From: Axinella damicornis
Lineage: Eukaryota > Porifera > Demospongiae > Axinellida > Axinellidae
Length of the DNA: 64,000 nucleotides
Assembly: GCA_963931865.1 (NCBI GenBank)
Contig: OZ007505.1
Coordinates: 5,030,824 to 5,094,823 of the forward strand
Direction: 5' to 3'
In this document: piece by piece, positions 15,443 through 29,100 of the stretch
Layout of the letters: every line of letters begins with the position of its first letter
Numbering within the stretch: the stretch's first letter is position 1
Notes under the pieces: generated by a model
What the model was told of the DNA's origin: nothing
Databases searched by the model: none
Seen by the model: the letters and a program-made list of their open reading frames with translations, nothing else
Position numbers and translations under genes: made by a program

Positions 15443-16319
15443 CTGGGTTTGGAGGTGGGGAAGCTGGGAGGGAGGGTGAGGGAGGGAGAGATGATGAGAG
15501 AGGAGAGGGGGGAAGAGCAGGGAGGGGGAGAGAAGAGGAAGAAGAGAAGGATTAAGAGAAGAGGACGAGGGGAGAGGAGGAGAAGGGAATAGGAGAAGAG
15601 GACAAGGGGAGGAGAAGAATAGGAGGAGGGATCAGGATGGATAAAGGAGAGGGTAGGGGAGGGTAGCAAGTGAATAGAAGATGGACGGTAGAGAAGACTA
15701 ATGAATGAACGACAGAAGGAAGAGAAGTAGGACTGCCTACCTCTCCGATCCTCCCCACCCTCCCCTTCGTCCTCTCCTCTTCCATCTCCTATCCCCTTTC
15801 TCCTCCCTTCCCTCCCCTCCCCCCTCCCTCTCTTCCCTCTGAGTGAGGTACTACCATCCTTAACTGGTGAAAACATTCATGGTATAAAGTGCCAAGGCAC
15901 ACACAATTGGCTCACCTTCATCTTTGGGCCTCTGGGTGAGTAGGAAAGAGTAGCCCTCAAAGAGACTCCACTGAGGTGGTAGAACCTTCTCCACTGTGTG
16001 AGAGTACAGTTTGGCAAAGGGGACATTTTGGTTTTAGACCAGACCACAAAGGGCACATTAGAAGCCCAAAGGGCACAGTGCCCTTCGAAAAGGCCTAGCA
16101 AGAACACTGATGCACTCACCACCACTGGAGGGATGCCGAGGACTGATAGAGATTCTCCTCTTCTTAACGACGGACCTCTCCCCTTCTGATGATGAACACC
16201 TCCGTTTACGACCACCTGAAATAGTAAGTAAGAGTGGACACACACTGAGTACATACGTACACACACACAAATACCCACTCACAAACGTTGTTGAAAATTC
16301 AAAAAGAAACAAAGGTACA

Positions 16320-16386
<67 letters not shown>

Positions 16387-19300
16387 GTGTGGGTATGCAA
16401 GAATGTGAGTATATCCTAACCTCTGGATGTTGACACCATGCACTGAAGGCACATATGTGCAGACTCAGGGGGCAGTGTCATCCTACTAGTCCAACACGTC
16501 TCCTCCTCCTCCCCGCCATTCACAGCAATCTTGAAGCGCTTCCTCTCACTTTCTACAAAGCCAGAGAACAAACCTACAAGACAAAGATAGTAGCAGACAA
16601 AGATGATACAGTTACACTGTACACACTTGGTAGAGAAATATAATAATTCCTGGGCTCAGTCGACAACATGGAGACATTCTGAGGACACCGTTTAATTGTT
16701 ACTGACTCAGCAATATTTATAATTATAGAGGCCTACCACGGTTGCAGAGTTTGGGCATTAAAAGTCAATGTACCCACGTCATTAGCTAATGATTGTCGGC
16801 ATGAGGTAGTCGTACGACCTGAGGCATCATTCTGAGCCGGCCCTAACTGTCGCACTGGTCTACACGGAGAGTGGTTGCCACTGGATACACACAGAGGTGT
16901 GGATTTAGTTAGATAAGTAGATAGCATGTTAGATCCTGGTATTACAAACAAAAGAGATTAATTGACTTGACCCCCCCCCCCCCCCCCCCCCCCACCTCCA
17001 TCTGTGGTTCAAATCTAGCAACAGAATATAAAGACATTGGTCTATGGTGAAAATCCTACTACATAAATTCTCTCCCGTCCTATGGCTCACCGTTGACTTC
17101 TGGTAATCCTTCCTCAGGTACTGACAAAGCTGTCACTGGCACGTCCTCCCTCACACACTCCTGACATAGAAAGACCACACTACAATAATTTCATACCTGT
17201 ACGGATGCAAACGACGCATTAATGTCACCCCAGGGCTCTTGAGTAGAGCTATTTCAAATTGGGTATTGCGCTACATGTCAACACGTACCCAATAGGATAT
17301 CCTGTTGCCAGGCAACAGGGGTTTTAGCAAATGGACAGTGAGCAAATCATAGTGCAAAGTATAGTGAAACATGATGGCAGCAAGGTGGAGCATTAAACAT
17401 GGCAGCACCTAGCAACAGGTGGCTGTGGTCGCTGGGGACTCAGGTTGAGACCTACATTTCCGTTCACGTTGCGTTTTCACGTTTCACGTTCAAGTTTAGT
17501 CCAATTCAGAGACCGAGACCGACACTTCCGTTCACGTGCTTCTGTTCGCGGGGCGTTGCACGAGTAGTGTTGCGACTTTCCCGTTTCAGCCTTGGCTACG
17601 TGGACAAAATTTATTACAACCGTGGCAGTGCAGTTCGTGGCTGGTTGGAAAACCTTACTCTGACACTCAGCGCAGTCAAATTCAAGCTGGACAATCGTTT
17701 TCACCGTCCTCTGGCATCTCAGTTTGAACAATCTTTTACTTTGCCTGTTGCCTGTGTTGCAATTTGTGGCTGGTTGGAAAACCGTACTCTGGCAGCGCAG
17801 TTTGGATTCTGCCTGTATACTGTGTGCGTGCATTGATCGGGAGACTAACTTCAGAAGTTATCTTACTCGAGCAGGACTGAGTGACGGTGTTATAGCCGTG
17901 CTGGAAGAAGAGCTTGTGATGACATTGATATTCTCATCACTCCGTGAGGAGCACTTCAATAAACTCCTTCCGAGGCTCAAATGGGGCAGCACGCTATGCT
18001 TCTGAAGATGTGGGAAAACTTTAACACGTCTCGTGATAGGACAGCTCTTCGCAATCATCGTGGTAGTGACGCGAAGTAGATATTGTGCATCTATTATATT
18101 ATTGGGTTGTTTATATGAGTATAGCTACTAGTGAGCTCCTGGGTTAGAAATGCATTATTTGTTTACTGCTTTTGCAATTCTAGGCCAGCCCTGTGAGTGC
18201 AAGTGAGTCTTCCTCTCGGTCACGACAGCAGTCAAGAAATGTTCACCACATGAAAACAATCGCCGAGGTCATCCCGTTGTGCAGCCAACAAGAGATAGGC
18301 TTTTAAGGGGACATAAAAAGTTTTAACACTCTTTGAGAATAGTGGCAACTTCATCGCGACATTAAAGCTTGTTGCCCTCCATGACAAAAGCGCTCAAGAC
18401 AGGCTGCAACAAGGGTCAAAATATTGCATGTACATGTATATGTCACCTGAGATCCAAAACAGTGTTCCACACGTTGTGGGAGACATAGTGTGAAAGAAGA
18501 TCAGTGAAAGTGTACAGCGGGCTGGCTGGTTCACTCTGACATCAGATGACAGCAAAGACTGTAGCAAATGTGAACAGTTTGCCACTGTTTTCCAATATGT
18601 GCAGATGTTGACACTACTACTACTGGTATTGTCTATAGATATAAGGGGTTTCTGACCTATGTAGAGGCTGCCAATTGTACTGCCAACATATCAAGGAGGT
18701 CTAGCATAGACCCAGGTCTTGATCAGGACTCCAAAGTCAAGTCAAGGAGTTTGCACTGAATGTAGCACACATTCAATTCACTGTTATGCACACTGTCTTA
18801 AGTTGACTGTGCCAAAACAGTGTCAGTGGCATGGAAGTTTTTGCCTTTATACAATCCTTCTACACCTTTGACTCTACTCCCAAGCCACACTCTGTGTTTC
18901 TAAGACTACAAAAACTAGACAAGACAAGAATTGCTGACAGCATCCGACACTTTGCTGAACCTGTCCCAGGACACTCCATCAGTGTATCCACATTCTAATA
19001 CAATGTGTGAGTCCTGCCTGATATAGGATGGCAATCACACAAACATGCTGGGCAAGCCCAGTTGTGTTAGTGAGGAATGGGATGGGTCACACTGGTTTTG
19101 CGAGGACTATAAGACTCAATGCTGTAACGAAGGCTGACAATTTACCATGTGTGAAGCCCGGCAGTAAAAACCAAAAGTTAATTGTGCAATTATAATTCTG
19201 TATTCTAGGTGTGCATTAATTAGAGATGACATTTAGTTGTTAGAGTCTGCACTGGTAATAGTTGTAAAATGACCGATGAATATATTTTGAACGCTGTCAG

Positions 19301-22300
19301 CCATAGTTTCACAATCTACATGTGCTCGGTTTAGCTGTTTTCTTGTATTGATGACCTCCTGGACCAGCTAGGGAACTCCTGGACCAGCTAGGGAACTCCA
19401 GGAACCCTCGATTTGACCGCTGGGTTTCGAGTCCATCCCCAGTTGCAGAAGACAGCATTGTGACGCCTCAAGGCTAGTGAAGGGGATAGCAAAAGACAAT
19501 GTCCATGGAGCAGACAAAAGATGTACAAGTCAAAGAGATGGTTTTCTTGGAGAATGGAGAGCTTCCAGAGGACCTGAAACAAGCATGCAAGCTTGCAGCT
19601 CACCTCCCTTTGCAATAGTCAACAGAATTATTTACTTTATTAATCCCAAATATGGAAATCGAAAGAGGGCTGTTACCTTGCCACCTATGGAAGCAAGTGC
19701 TAGAGGAGACCCACAGTGGACCCCTAGGAGGACACTTCTCGGGCAATCGGCTATACAATGCTCTAGTCAGACACTGGTGGCGGGAAGGTATGTGTGTGGA
19801 TGCACAAAAGATCTCTAAGAGTCGTCCAGAACGTGCCATAGTCACTGGAGGTGGTTGACACCACAAACCTCCAATCCCCAATCCGCGCCCATTCCAGATT
19901 GTTGGAGTTGATATTATGGAGCTACCCAAAATGCAGGAAGGGAACAAGCACGTGATAGTATTCCAGGATTTCATTACCAAGTGGCCTATGGTATACCCAG
20001 TTCCTGACCAGAAGGCATTAATAGTTCAGCTGCTTGCCGAAGAGATCGTCCCATTCTTTGAAGTACAGGAAGCTCTACTATCGGATCGAGGCACCAATCT
20101 ACTTTCCCACCTGGTACTCGATGTATGCAAGCTGCTGGGAACCAAGAAGCTCAACACCACCTCATACCATCCACAATGTGGCGGCATGGTAGAGCGGTTC
20201 AACCGCACACTGAAAACGATGTTGAGGAAACACGCATCAAATTTTGGTACTCATTGGGATAATTATATCTCTGGCATCCTGTGGGGTTATAGGAACACAC
20301 CACACGAATCTACTGGACCTATTGTTTGGAATGGACTGCAGCCCCCCACGGACGCTGCTTTGCTGCCACCTACTCCCATCCAAGCAGCAGATAGCTCAGA
20401 CTACAGTTACTGTCTTCAGCACGAGACCTACATGTAGCTGCAAGCACAGCAGAAGTACATAACTCAGTATGACCGAAAGGTCACTCATCACCATCACAGA
20501 ATTGGAGATTGGGTTCTAGTCAGATTACCTTGACCATGGCATGGGCCATACCGAGTTGTATCATGCTGATGTCACTGTCGTCAGTGTGTACTTTAATTAC
20601 TTTAGAAAACCAGATTCAAGTACACCAGTCTAGAGTTGGCCCATGTCCACCAGTTCCCTGCAGGATATTATTGGCATTGAAAGACGTAGCCTCATTCCCA
20701 GGCGCTCGGTGATTGGGGAGAAGAGTGCCTGCTATCCACTGCTTACGAATGTGCGAGAAGTTTCGTTACATTCATCGTATAATTCATCAAGATATGGACA
20801 AATATTCAGTAAAGTATACAACTCCAACATCATGCGGGGACATAGTTCGAAGTCTGTGGACGGCAATGCGCCGCTTCTGCTTTTCCGAAGTGGACGCAAA
20901 GCAAGATGCAAACAACCCCAATTACCGAGTGCCTGGGAAAACGAAAAGGGGCAGGGACACCTGCCCAAGTGGATTGACCAACTTGTACCGACTGAAGACT
21001 CAGCCTCTGAAGGTGACATTGCAGACCAAGAACAAGAGAATCCTGAACCCGATACTGAGGATGAGCCACCTACCAGTGCTGCCTACAAATGATGATGAGC
21101 CGCCTACCAATGATGATGAGCCGCCTACCAATGATGAGCCGCCTGAAGATGTCAGCAACAGAAATCTCTAGGGATACTAACACTCTCACAAGAGCACAGT
21201 CTTAGACTACCCACTATGGATTGAGGAAGGTCTCACCCCCACCCCATTACACTTGACACTCGGGTCAAGCTCTTTGATGAAAGGGCTGGGGGGGGGCTTG
21301 TAATGCACTTCCAAAAAACTGACCCAACAATGGGAACCCTCAACTGCGTGAAGTGGGCATGCAATGAATTGCTTGGTAAATAAAGACGACTTTGGATCAC
21401 AGGAATTGGTACACCAAGAGAGGTGTAACTCGGTAGTTCACGGAAATGCAGTTCATGTGTGCTTTAATGCCCTAATAAAATGGCCCTTGTTACAACATAC
21501 CACAGGAAACATGTTAGAGACCGACACATTCGCTTTGTCACCGTCAGCATACGTCACATAACACCTGGAGCAGGGAGGAAGAGAGAGGAGGGAGAAGGAA
21601 GGATGAAGAGGGAGGAGGAGGAGGAAGAGAGTAAGAGGGAGGAGGAGGGGGTAGGAGGAAGAGGGAGGAGGAAGGATGAAGAGGGTGGAGGGAGGGAACG
21701 GGGAGGAGGGAGAGAATGAGGGAAGTATCAAGAGTGAGATAATTATTGCCCAACCCCAATAAAATCTCCCCATCCCACCCACACACTCATCAACCAATCC
21801 AACCTCCTTCCCTCCCACAAACCCACTCAATAACACACCCTCTCACCCACCCTCCCTCCTCACTTTCCATTCTTGATTTCTCCAGTGACGGTAGCCAAAT
21901 ACCAATGTTTATCACTCCACCGTGCCACCACCTGTCTGCCAACTTGCATAGTAGGCGAATCAGAGCTTGAGACGGAGTGAGAGGAGGAAGGAAGAGCATT
22001 AGTGCCACTGGGACCTGTGATGGAGAGAGGAAAGTCGGGAAGGAAACAGGAGGGTAGAGAGGGAGGAAGGAGGGACAGAGGGGGAGGGAGGCGAAAAGGA
22101 AAGACAGTGACAAGGCGATGAGGAAGGAGAGGAGGTCTAGCTCATGAATCCAAACTCCATACCAGGCATTGGTTCTTCGTGTCTGGTGCGTAGTGGCACA
22201 GATGGTTTAGATGACCTGGTGTGCGGAGTGGATTGCCAGGGGGAAGCAGATTTCCCACGAGTAGGACAGCCACCTGATGGATGGAAAACATGTGAATGCC

Positions 22301-23080
22301 AACTACATGGTTGGATGCTCAAATGAAGACAGCTGTTGTGGAGCTTCATCAAGCATCCAGGCATACAAAAGCATTGTAGTATGTATACGCTTGCCTCTTG
22401 CTCTAGTGGCAGGGGAGGAGAGCGGAGTGCTCTTGGAGGGTGAGCTAGTAGTGGACCTGGTCTGGCGACGTTGGGGAGTGGTAGCTCTTTCCTCAGCCTG
22501 ACGCTTCTTGTCATGAGAAGGAGGAGGAGGAGGGGAAGCCTGGGGCAGAACACATGGACAAGACTTGAGCGGGCAGTTCTACCAATACTTTAAGAGTCAA
22601 TCTCAAAGGGCTTGAGTGATAATTATCCACCTAAGGGTCAAAAAAGCGTGACTGCATCTGAGCTTGACAGTGAAAGCCCTTTGTTCAGAGCTGGGTAGGC
22701 TATACTTCTCTTGTTTAAGCATAGAAACAGTCCTCTCACCTTGTAGGGCTGTTCAGTGCCAATTTTTAGCTAGAGCGGGTTAGCACTGCTGGAGCAAATT
22801 AATTGAATACAGGCTAACGAGTGGGTGTTTCAAGTCATGAATGTACTTGCACAGATTGGAGCAAGCTGAGCCGAGCTGTACAATTAAGTAAACTACCAGT
22901 ACAAGCTGAAAGGCTGACTTATATGTACAGTTAATTAAGCTACGTACAACTAACTGTGGGATCATACCCACACACTTCCCACCATACACACACACACACA
23001 CACACCCATACTCACACACACACACCCATACTCACACACACACACACACGTACGCACGCACGTACGCACACACGCACACA

Positions 23081-23148
<68 letters not shown>

Positions 23149-26100
23149 TTAGCTACCAGTTTCTTCCCTCCACTCCTCGTCTGAATCCTCTTGGTCACCA
23201 ACGATTCACCAGACTTCTCTTTTCTGGCCTGCCTTCCCTTGCGCTTCCAACTTCCCAGCTTGGTAGAAACCGGCATATGGGTTTGTGTCGACAAGGACGG
23301 AATGGGGTTTTCTTCTAACAAAGTGTCCTGAACCTGTGCATGTACAGTACCAGTGCTGGTATCCGTCGGTGACTGTGACTCACTGGTTACCATGGCGAGT
23401 GGTGCCACCTGCTGATGCCGAGGAGAGGTTACACTGGAATCACCAGATTGCAAAACTGGTTTGACAAGTCTGACAGGTGGGAGGGAGGCTTGGGGATGTA
23501 CCTGTGGAGTAGTGGAGCCAGTCTGGGCTGAGGAAAGATAGGAAGTGTGTAGACCCATAGAAAAAGAAGTAGACGGACTTTGAATGGATGTGAGAGATGT
23601 GGTAGCTGGACTTTGCAATGGCTGGAGAATTGTGGGAGACATCATGTTAGCAGCAATGGCAGATGATGTAGTGCTGGTGGAGGAGAGAGGAAGGATGTGA
23701 ATGGAGGGGGAGGTGAGAGTGGTTGGATCGTCCGGGGAAATAACGTGGAGGGCCTCCTCCTGGCTGTATGTTGGTTCACTTGGTACCTGCATGTGTGTAT
23801 GTGTGCAGATCTCACTGAGGCAACCAAAACTCCAGAACTCATCCCTGAATTCATTACAATGCAATTTCATAAGAGGGTGGGGTGGGGGGGGGGGGAGCTA
23901 GATTCAATGTCAGGGCCTACATCACTCCACTGAAACCCCATGCTCCATCATAGTTCATACAAACTCTGGCAGCAATCATTGGTTTTAACAAGTTCCAAAA
24001 ACACACCAGACACATACCGTAGTGTCTCGCTAATACGCCCCCTTCGAAAATACGCCCTCCCCCTCTTTTTCGCCCAAGTTCCTGCACAGGGTAGTTTGAC
24101 TCGTTATAACGCCCCCCTGGTGAGCGTCTTCTGGATCCATGGAACAGCTAACCTACACATGCGCAACTTAATTTGCAGATCGTCTCTCAGATCAAGTAGT
24201 CACCGTTGACGCCGACGGTACAAGTCATCTCGCTGCCACTCTTCCCAGGAAATGTTCCGTGGTTCATGACCTACAGTATTGCTGCTCTTGAGGATGGCTA
24301 CAGCGCTAGCGAAGTCGTCGTGAATGTTTAATATGGCCCCTCGAGTTGAAGTGGCAGCTCTTCTCGCCGATGTAGGGAGACCACGCATGATGACCACGAA
24401 CAGTACTAGCGATCGTTTGTACTTTTGTAACTGTGAACATGAGTGTCATAAACGTAGCAAAACTTTTTGAGGGGGCGTATAATCGAGACTAATTGCGTCC
24501 TCGAAAATACGCCCCCTCCCCTCTTTGGGCTGGATGTAGTGTACAAAATAGGGGGGCGTATTAACGGGACACTACGGTATATGCATACAGACGTTAGTTA
24601 AGCGTTCAACCTCAGAGCAGTTGGCTGATCATAAGCTCCGTCTTCGCACACAGCCATGCAGTAATGATTGGCAATTGTTAGCAAAATGTACCCTCAGCAA
24701 ATGCTGCCGTTATAGAGTTACTGCATGTGTGTACGTAAGTATCTCACCTGCCAGACTTTCTCAGACTCTCCAACCACCTGTCCATCCTCAATGACCTGTG
24801 AACTAAGAACCCTGTGCTCAAGGACTGTCCTATAGGTCATGACGTATTGGAGCTCATATCGCTTCCTCTGTCCTCCTGTTTGTTGCTTCACCAACTGTTC
24901 AAGGCCCAGAGAGGAAACTACAGCACTCGGGGAGGTGAAACGGAGCACAGACAGTGAGCAGGGAGAGGCAACAGACGAGGAAGTTGGCTCCATCGCGGAA
25001 GAGCTACTAACGTCAGGCAGTGGGTTGGCAGCTGCATGCTGGTGTTGGGACAGGTTGGTGGTGGTGATGGAATTTACACCGCTGGATGAAGGCACTGCTT
25101 GTGCTTCTGCCTGCCCGGTTGGAACAGTACGGAATCCTACGTCACTCTGACTAGATGATGCTCCAGAAGGTGCTTCCTCAGCGCCTACTCCATCTTGACT
25201 ACTAGAACAGCCAGTAGGGTTATGAAGTGGTGGGCTTGGTGGGTGGCCACACTCCACAGGATTAGCGTCGGGAATACCAGCATCATCAATCTCCATTGAA
25301 CCATTTTCCTGGTCATTACTACTGCTACAATTCACTGCAGACTCTGAGTTCACACACTCTCGGCTTTCTCCTCCTCCTTTTCCTCCTCTTCCTCCTCCTC
25401 CTCCCCCTCTTCCTCCACCTTCCCCTCTTCCTCTTCCTCCTCCTCTTCCTACTTCTCCTCCCCCTCCTCTTCCCAACTTCTTCCCCCTTCCTCGCTTGCT
25501 GCTGTTTCTCACAAACGGAGTTCTCTCAGACTCCTGATTCTGTGAATCAAACTCATACACTCGTGTGGAGTAATTTCTATTGGTACTGGAAACAGCTGTC
25601 GCCAAACCACTGGTTTTCTTTCTGGACGACATACCAGTTTTCAAGCTAGAGAAAATCGATTTAGAAGGTGCAACATTTGAGTCTGTCCTACTAGCAACAC
25701 TAGGAGGGGGAACGCTTGCTTGGTGGTTTTGATTGGGAGGCCTTTCTATTCTGAAGGTAGCGGGCGAAAACTGCGAGCTTTCAGACGGTTCAAATTGGCT
25801 GTCGCTAGGGACGGTGACAGCCGGTAACAAAAGCTGTGATTCACAGACATTCCGCTCCATCTCAGACTGAAGTGAGTGTACTCCAAGCAAGAAGCCAGCA
25901 GCAGCCTTCGTACCAGTATTCTCACCTGTAGTATCATTCGGGGGTTTTGTAACGGGCTGGGAAGTGGTACTTTGAACCTTCACAGGTGCAGGTGAATTCC
26001 TGACCTTTCTCAGCGATAGAGATTTTCTGGGAGAGGTTGGGGTAGTGACTTGCTGTCTGGTGGACGTATTTATCACTGATGGTTGACTGTTTTTGCTGGA

Positions 26101-29100
26101 GGAGGAAGAGCTCTGTGAGGCAGTGAGGTGGCCTGGTTCTTGTGGGCTGTTCTGCTCACGGTTCATCTCACCTGATGACCCATTTCCTGCCTCTGTGATA
26201 GTGGTTGGCTGTGTGGCAAGGTTATTCACAGTGCAGACTGACTGCTGCCTTGACGTTTGCTGGGGTGTCTCGGATGGCTGGGTTACTCCTGACACAATCA
26301 TCTCTGAACAGTGGGCCATGGAATCAGGGACAGACAGACGCTCGTTCTCCGGTGGAATTCTAGGCGGTGAGTTCTGTGCATCAGGAGCAATAAAAGCAGG
26401 CGGCTCTGGGCCACTGCTATCTTCCATTGCGTCTCCTGATTGCTTCTCACTGGAAACTAAAGAGACAGGATTCTGCGACTCTAACCTTCCAGCTGACTGC
26501 TGTGACTGGGATGGCGTGATCGGTCTGAACAAAGAGCAATTCAGCTCACTCGGACTCAACATGGCTACACTCCCGATGGTGCCGTTTTCATTCCTGAGAT
26601 TCGGAACATGTGCGTGTAACGGTGGTCGAAACGACGGGCTATTAGAGTCCATTGGAGATGGAAGACTGGATCGTAACCTTTGTGAGGGAGGTGTGATGCA
26701 TACTCGTGGGCGCAGGAGACCTCCCTGAGGAAGCTGGAAGTGGAACGGGGTGCCTGCATGCACGGAGGGGAATACACCTAATTCACGGCAGCAACAGACA
26801 AACAATGTAGCCTCGTTATCCAATTACAGAGTGCCTGGGAACGAGGCTACACACTACCAAGTACAGACATCATTAAAGAGTTGACTACTGATAAACTTTC
26901 AGGTACAGACTTGTAGCAACGTTATTCTCAGACTAAGTGCCTGGATATCCACCAAGCTGCAATTTTAGAAACTAAGTCCACACAGCTTCCATGTTGTTGC
27001 AGGGCAGTCTCAGAATACCAACTCCCATATTGCCCAATAACATCAACTCCCAGAAACCACACCCGTCCCAACTCAGTACAAGTACAGTGTGTTATAAGGA
27101 ATGAAACAATTGCTTGGAACGTTGCTACCCCCTTTGTCTTTACAATTATGTACCTGAGGGTGTTAGCTGTGATATTTCCAGGGAGTGTTGAGACTCAGCA
27201 GTTGGAGGTCTCACTGCCTGGGAGTTCACTCCACCCTGGCCACCCTCCTGCCCTGCTTCACTGATCAGAGCCGGACTGGGAGCAGGCTGAACACCCGGAA
27301 GCTCCTGGCGGTAGCTCAACACCACACCCTCAGCACTACCCTCACACTGGAGACTCTCGTAAGTGGGAACAGGCCTGACCCTAATCACAGAGGTAGTAGG
27401 TTCTGTGGGTGCTCGTACGAGATCGTTGCATCGTTGTCTGGGTAATGAATCCTTCCAGTCCATTTCGCTTTCCTTCTTGCCATCGTCCTTCTCCTTCGGC
27501 TGAGACGAGTCGCTTCTTTCATCACCAGCACCATCACCATCACCCTTTCCATACTCACTCTCTCCACCCTCGCCACTCCCACCCACACTCCCACCAACCC
27601 CTCCACCTCCTCCTCCGTCCGCTCCACCTCCACCTCCTCCTCTGTCCGCTCCACCTCTACCTCCTCCTCTGTCCGCTCCACCTCTACCTCCTCCTCTGTC
27701 CGCTCCACCTCCACCTCCTCCATCTTCTGGCGGTGTTGAATCTGGACCACTCCCACTCTTGCCACTCTGGCTGCTGCTAGATGTCAGAGACGTTTCAGAG
27801 CGATCACTCTGTTTCTGGGACTCTGAGATACTCTCTTCACCAACACTCCTCTCCAAACTTTGTTGCTGCTGACGATCCTTATCCACCAAATTCGGAAACT
27901 CTCTCTCGTGGTCCTCAATCTCTTCCAAGCCTTCAAATGATATGCTACATGGTTTCAAGGAAGCCTGGCTGGTGTTTGGTTCACTATGTTGGTATGGAGA
28001 GGGTATGCCACTCGGTGTTAATGCCGATGCTTGTGACGGACTCCAATGCAGTGCAAAGGAATTCTGAGTGGACCCTTCATGAGAAAAGTCTGCCTCCATC
28101 GGTTCGGCTCTCTCACTTGAAGAAGCAGCTAACAGAGACAGAGCTCCGGAGGTTTTTTGGTGGGACTGGTCAGGAGTGGAGGAACTAATGCGGATGTGTT
28201 GTGGAGGGCCGTGTCGAGGTGGCGGCATGTTCACAGGGGCTTGGAGATCAATTTCAGGTGAATCATGCATATGTTCTTCCTCTTCTTTGATTCCCTCCCA
28301 ACACACAGTTTGGAGTAGCTCAGGAGAGCCTGGCATCTCAGGTAGCAACTCAGACAAAGTCTGCTGTTCAACACCAACTTCCGAGATCTCTTCAAGCCGC
28401 TTACATGTATCTCCCTGTTCAGAAAGAGGTGGCTCAGAAGGTTTCTCTCTGCTTACAGATGGTTGGCTTCCTGCGTGGGAGTCAAGAGGCCGAGAATTGA
28501 TAATACTTGAAGAAAGTGGCCATGAGGAAGTCTCAGAGCGAACTCTCGAATCCACATGTGCAGGGGGGACTGGTACAACAGGTGCTACATACGCGGGGGC
28601 ATCAGTATATTCAACATCGTCTGGAACAGTATCTTCTATCACTTCAACTGAGGCAGCTGCTGGAACAGACGTACTCAAAGTGGCATGTGCCTCGGTCGAT
28701 CCAGAAACACTCCCTGAGCTGCTCATTGCTGCCACATTCTCAGCACTGGTATCTAGTGTCTTCAGGCAGGATTCTGACTCACTCTGTTGGATCCCTTCAC
28801 TTTCTCCTAGGTCCTCCGACTCTAGAGAGGGTGGAGTTTGGCGAGGTAATGAACTGATGGTGGACACATCAGCATCGTGTCCTCCATTGGAAGAGCCACT
28901 GCTACCCTTCTGAGACCCCAGACCACCTCCTTTAGACCCACTGCTCCCGGATAGGCCATCAGAACTCATACTTCGATTCAGGCTCCCCTCGGCACTGCCA
29001 CCTCCGCTGGAGGACGAGATCTCCTGACTGATCTGTCCCCCACTGCTGGCCGAAGAACACACATACGATGAGCTGCTGCTACCACTACCACTCCCCACAC

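Larger units (their letters stand above)
16120..22014 (-). other. TP53BP1: TP53BP1 tandem Tudor domain and nuclear localisation signal exons
   Basis: Exons 22014-21864 and 21564-21501 encode the first Tudor barrel (VGRQVVARWSDKHWYLAT, NGKCYVTYADGDKANV). Exons 17160-17091 and 16573-16421 encode the second (VPVTALSVPE, GLFSGFVESERKRFKIAV). Compared with human cage residues W1495, Y1500, Y1502, F1519 and D1521, the aligned residues here are W, W, L, Y and D: the cage is mostly kept but Y1502 is replaced. Exon 16215-16120 carries a bipartite basic signal (GRKRRC, then VVKKRR) at the same place as the human NLS. The exon-spanning intron at 17161-21500 is 4.3 kb and hosts a retroelement relic. Confidence 0.85.

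Noticed and set aside
16733..16951. Possible extra TP53BP1 exon between the two second-Tudor exons
   Set aside because: Its donor would give phase 2, whereas the next exon needs phase 1; direct joining of 17160-17091 to 16573-16421 is in phase and matches the Tudor fold.
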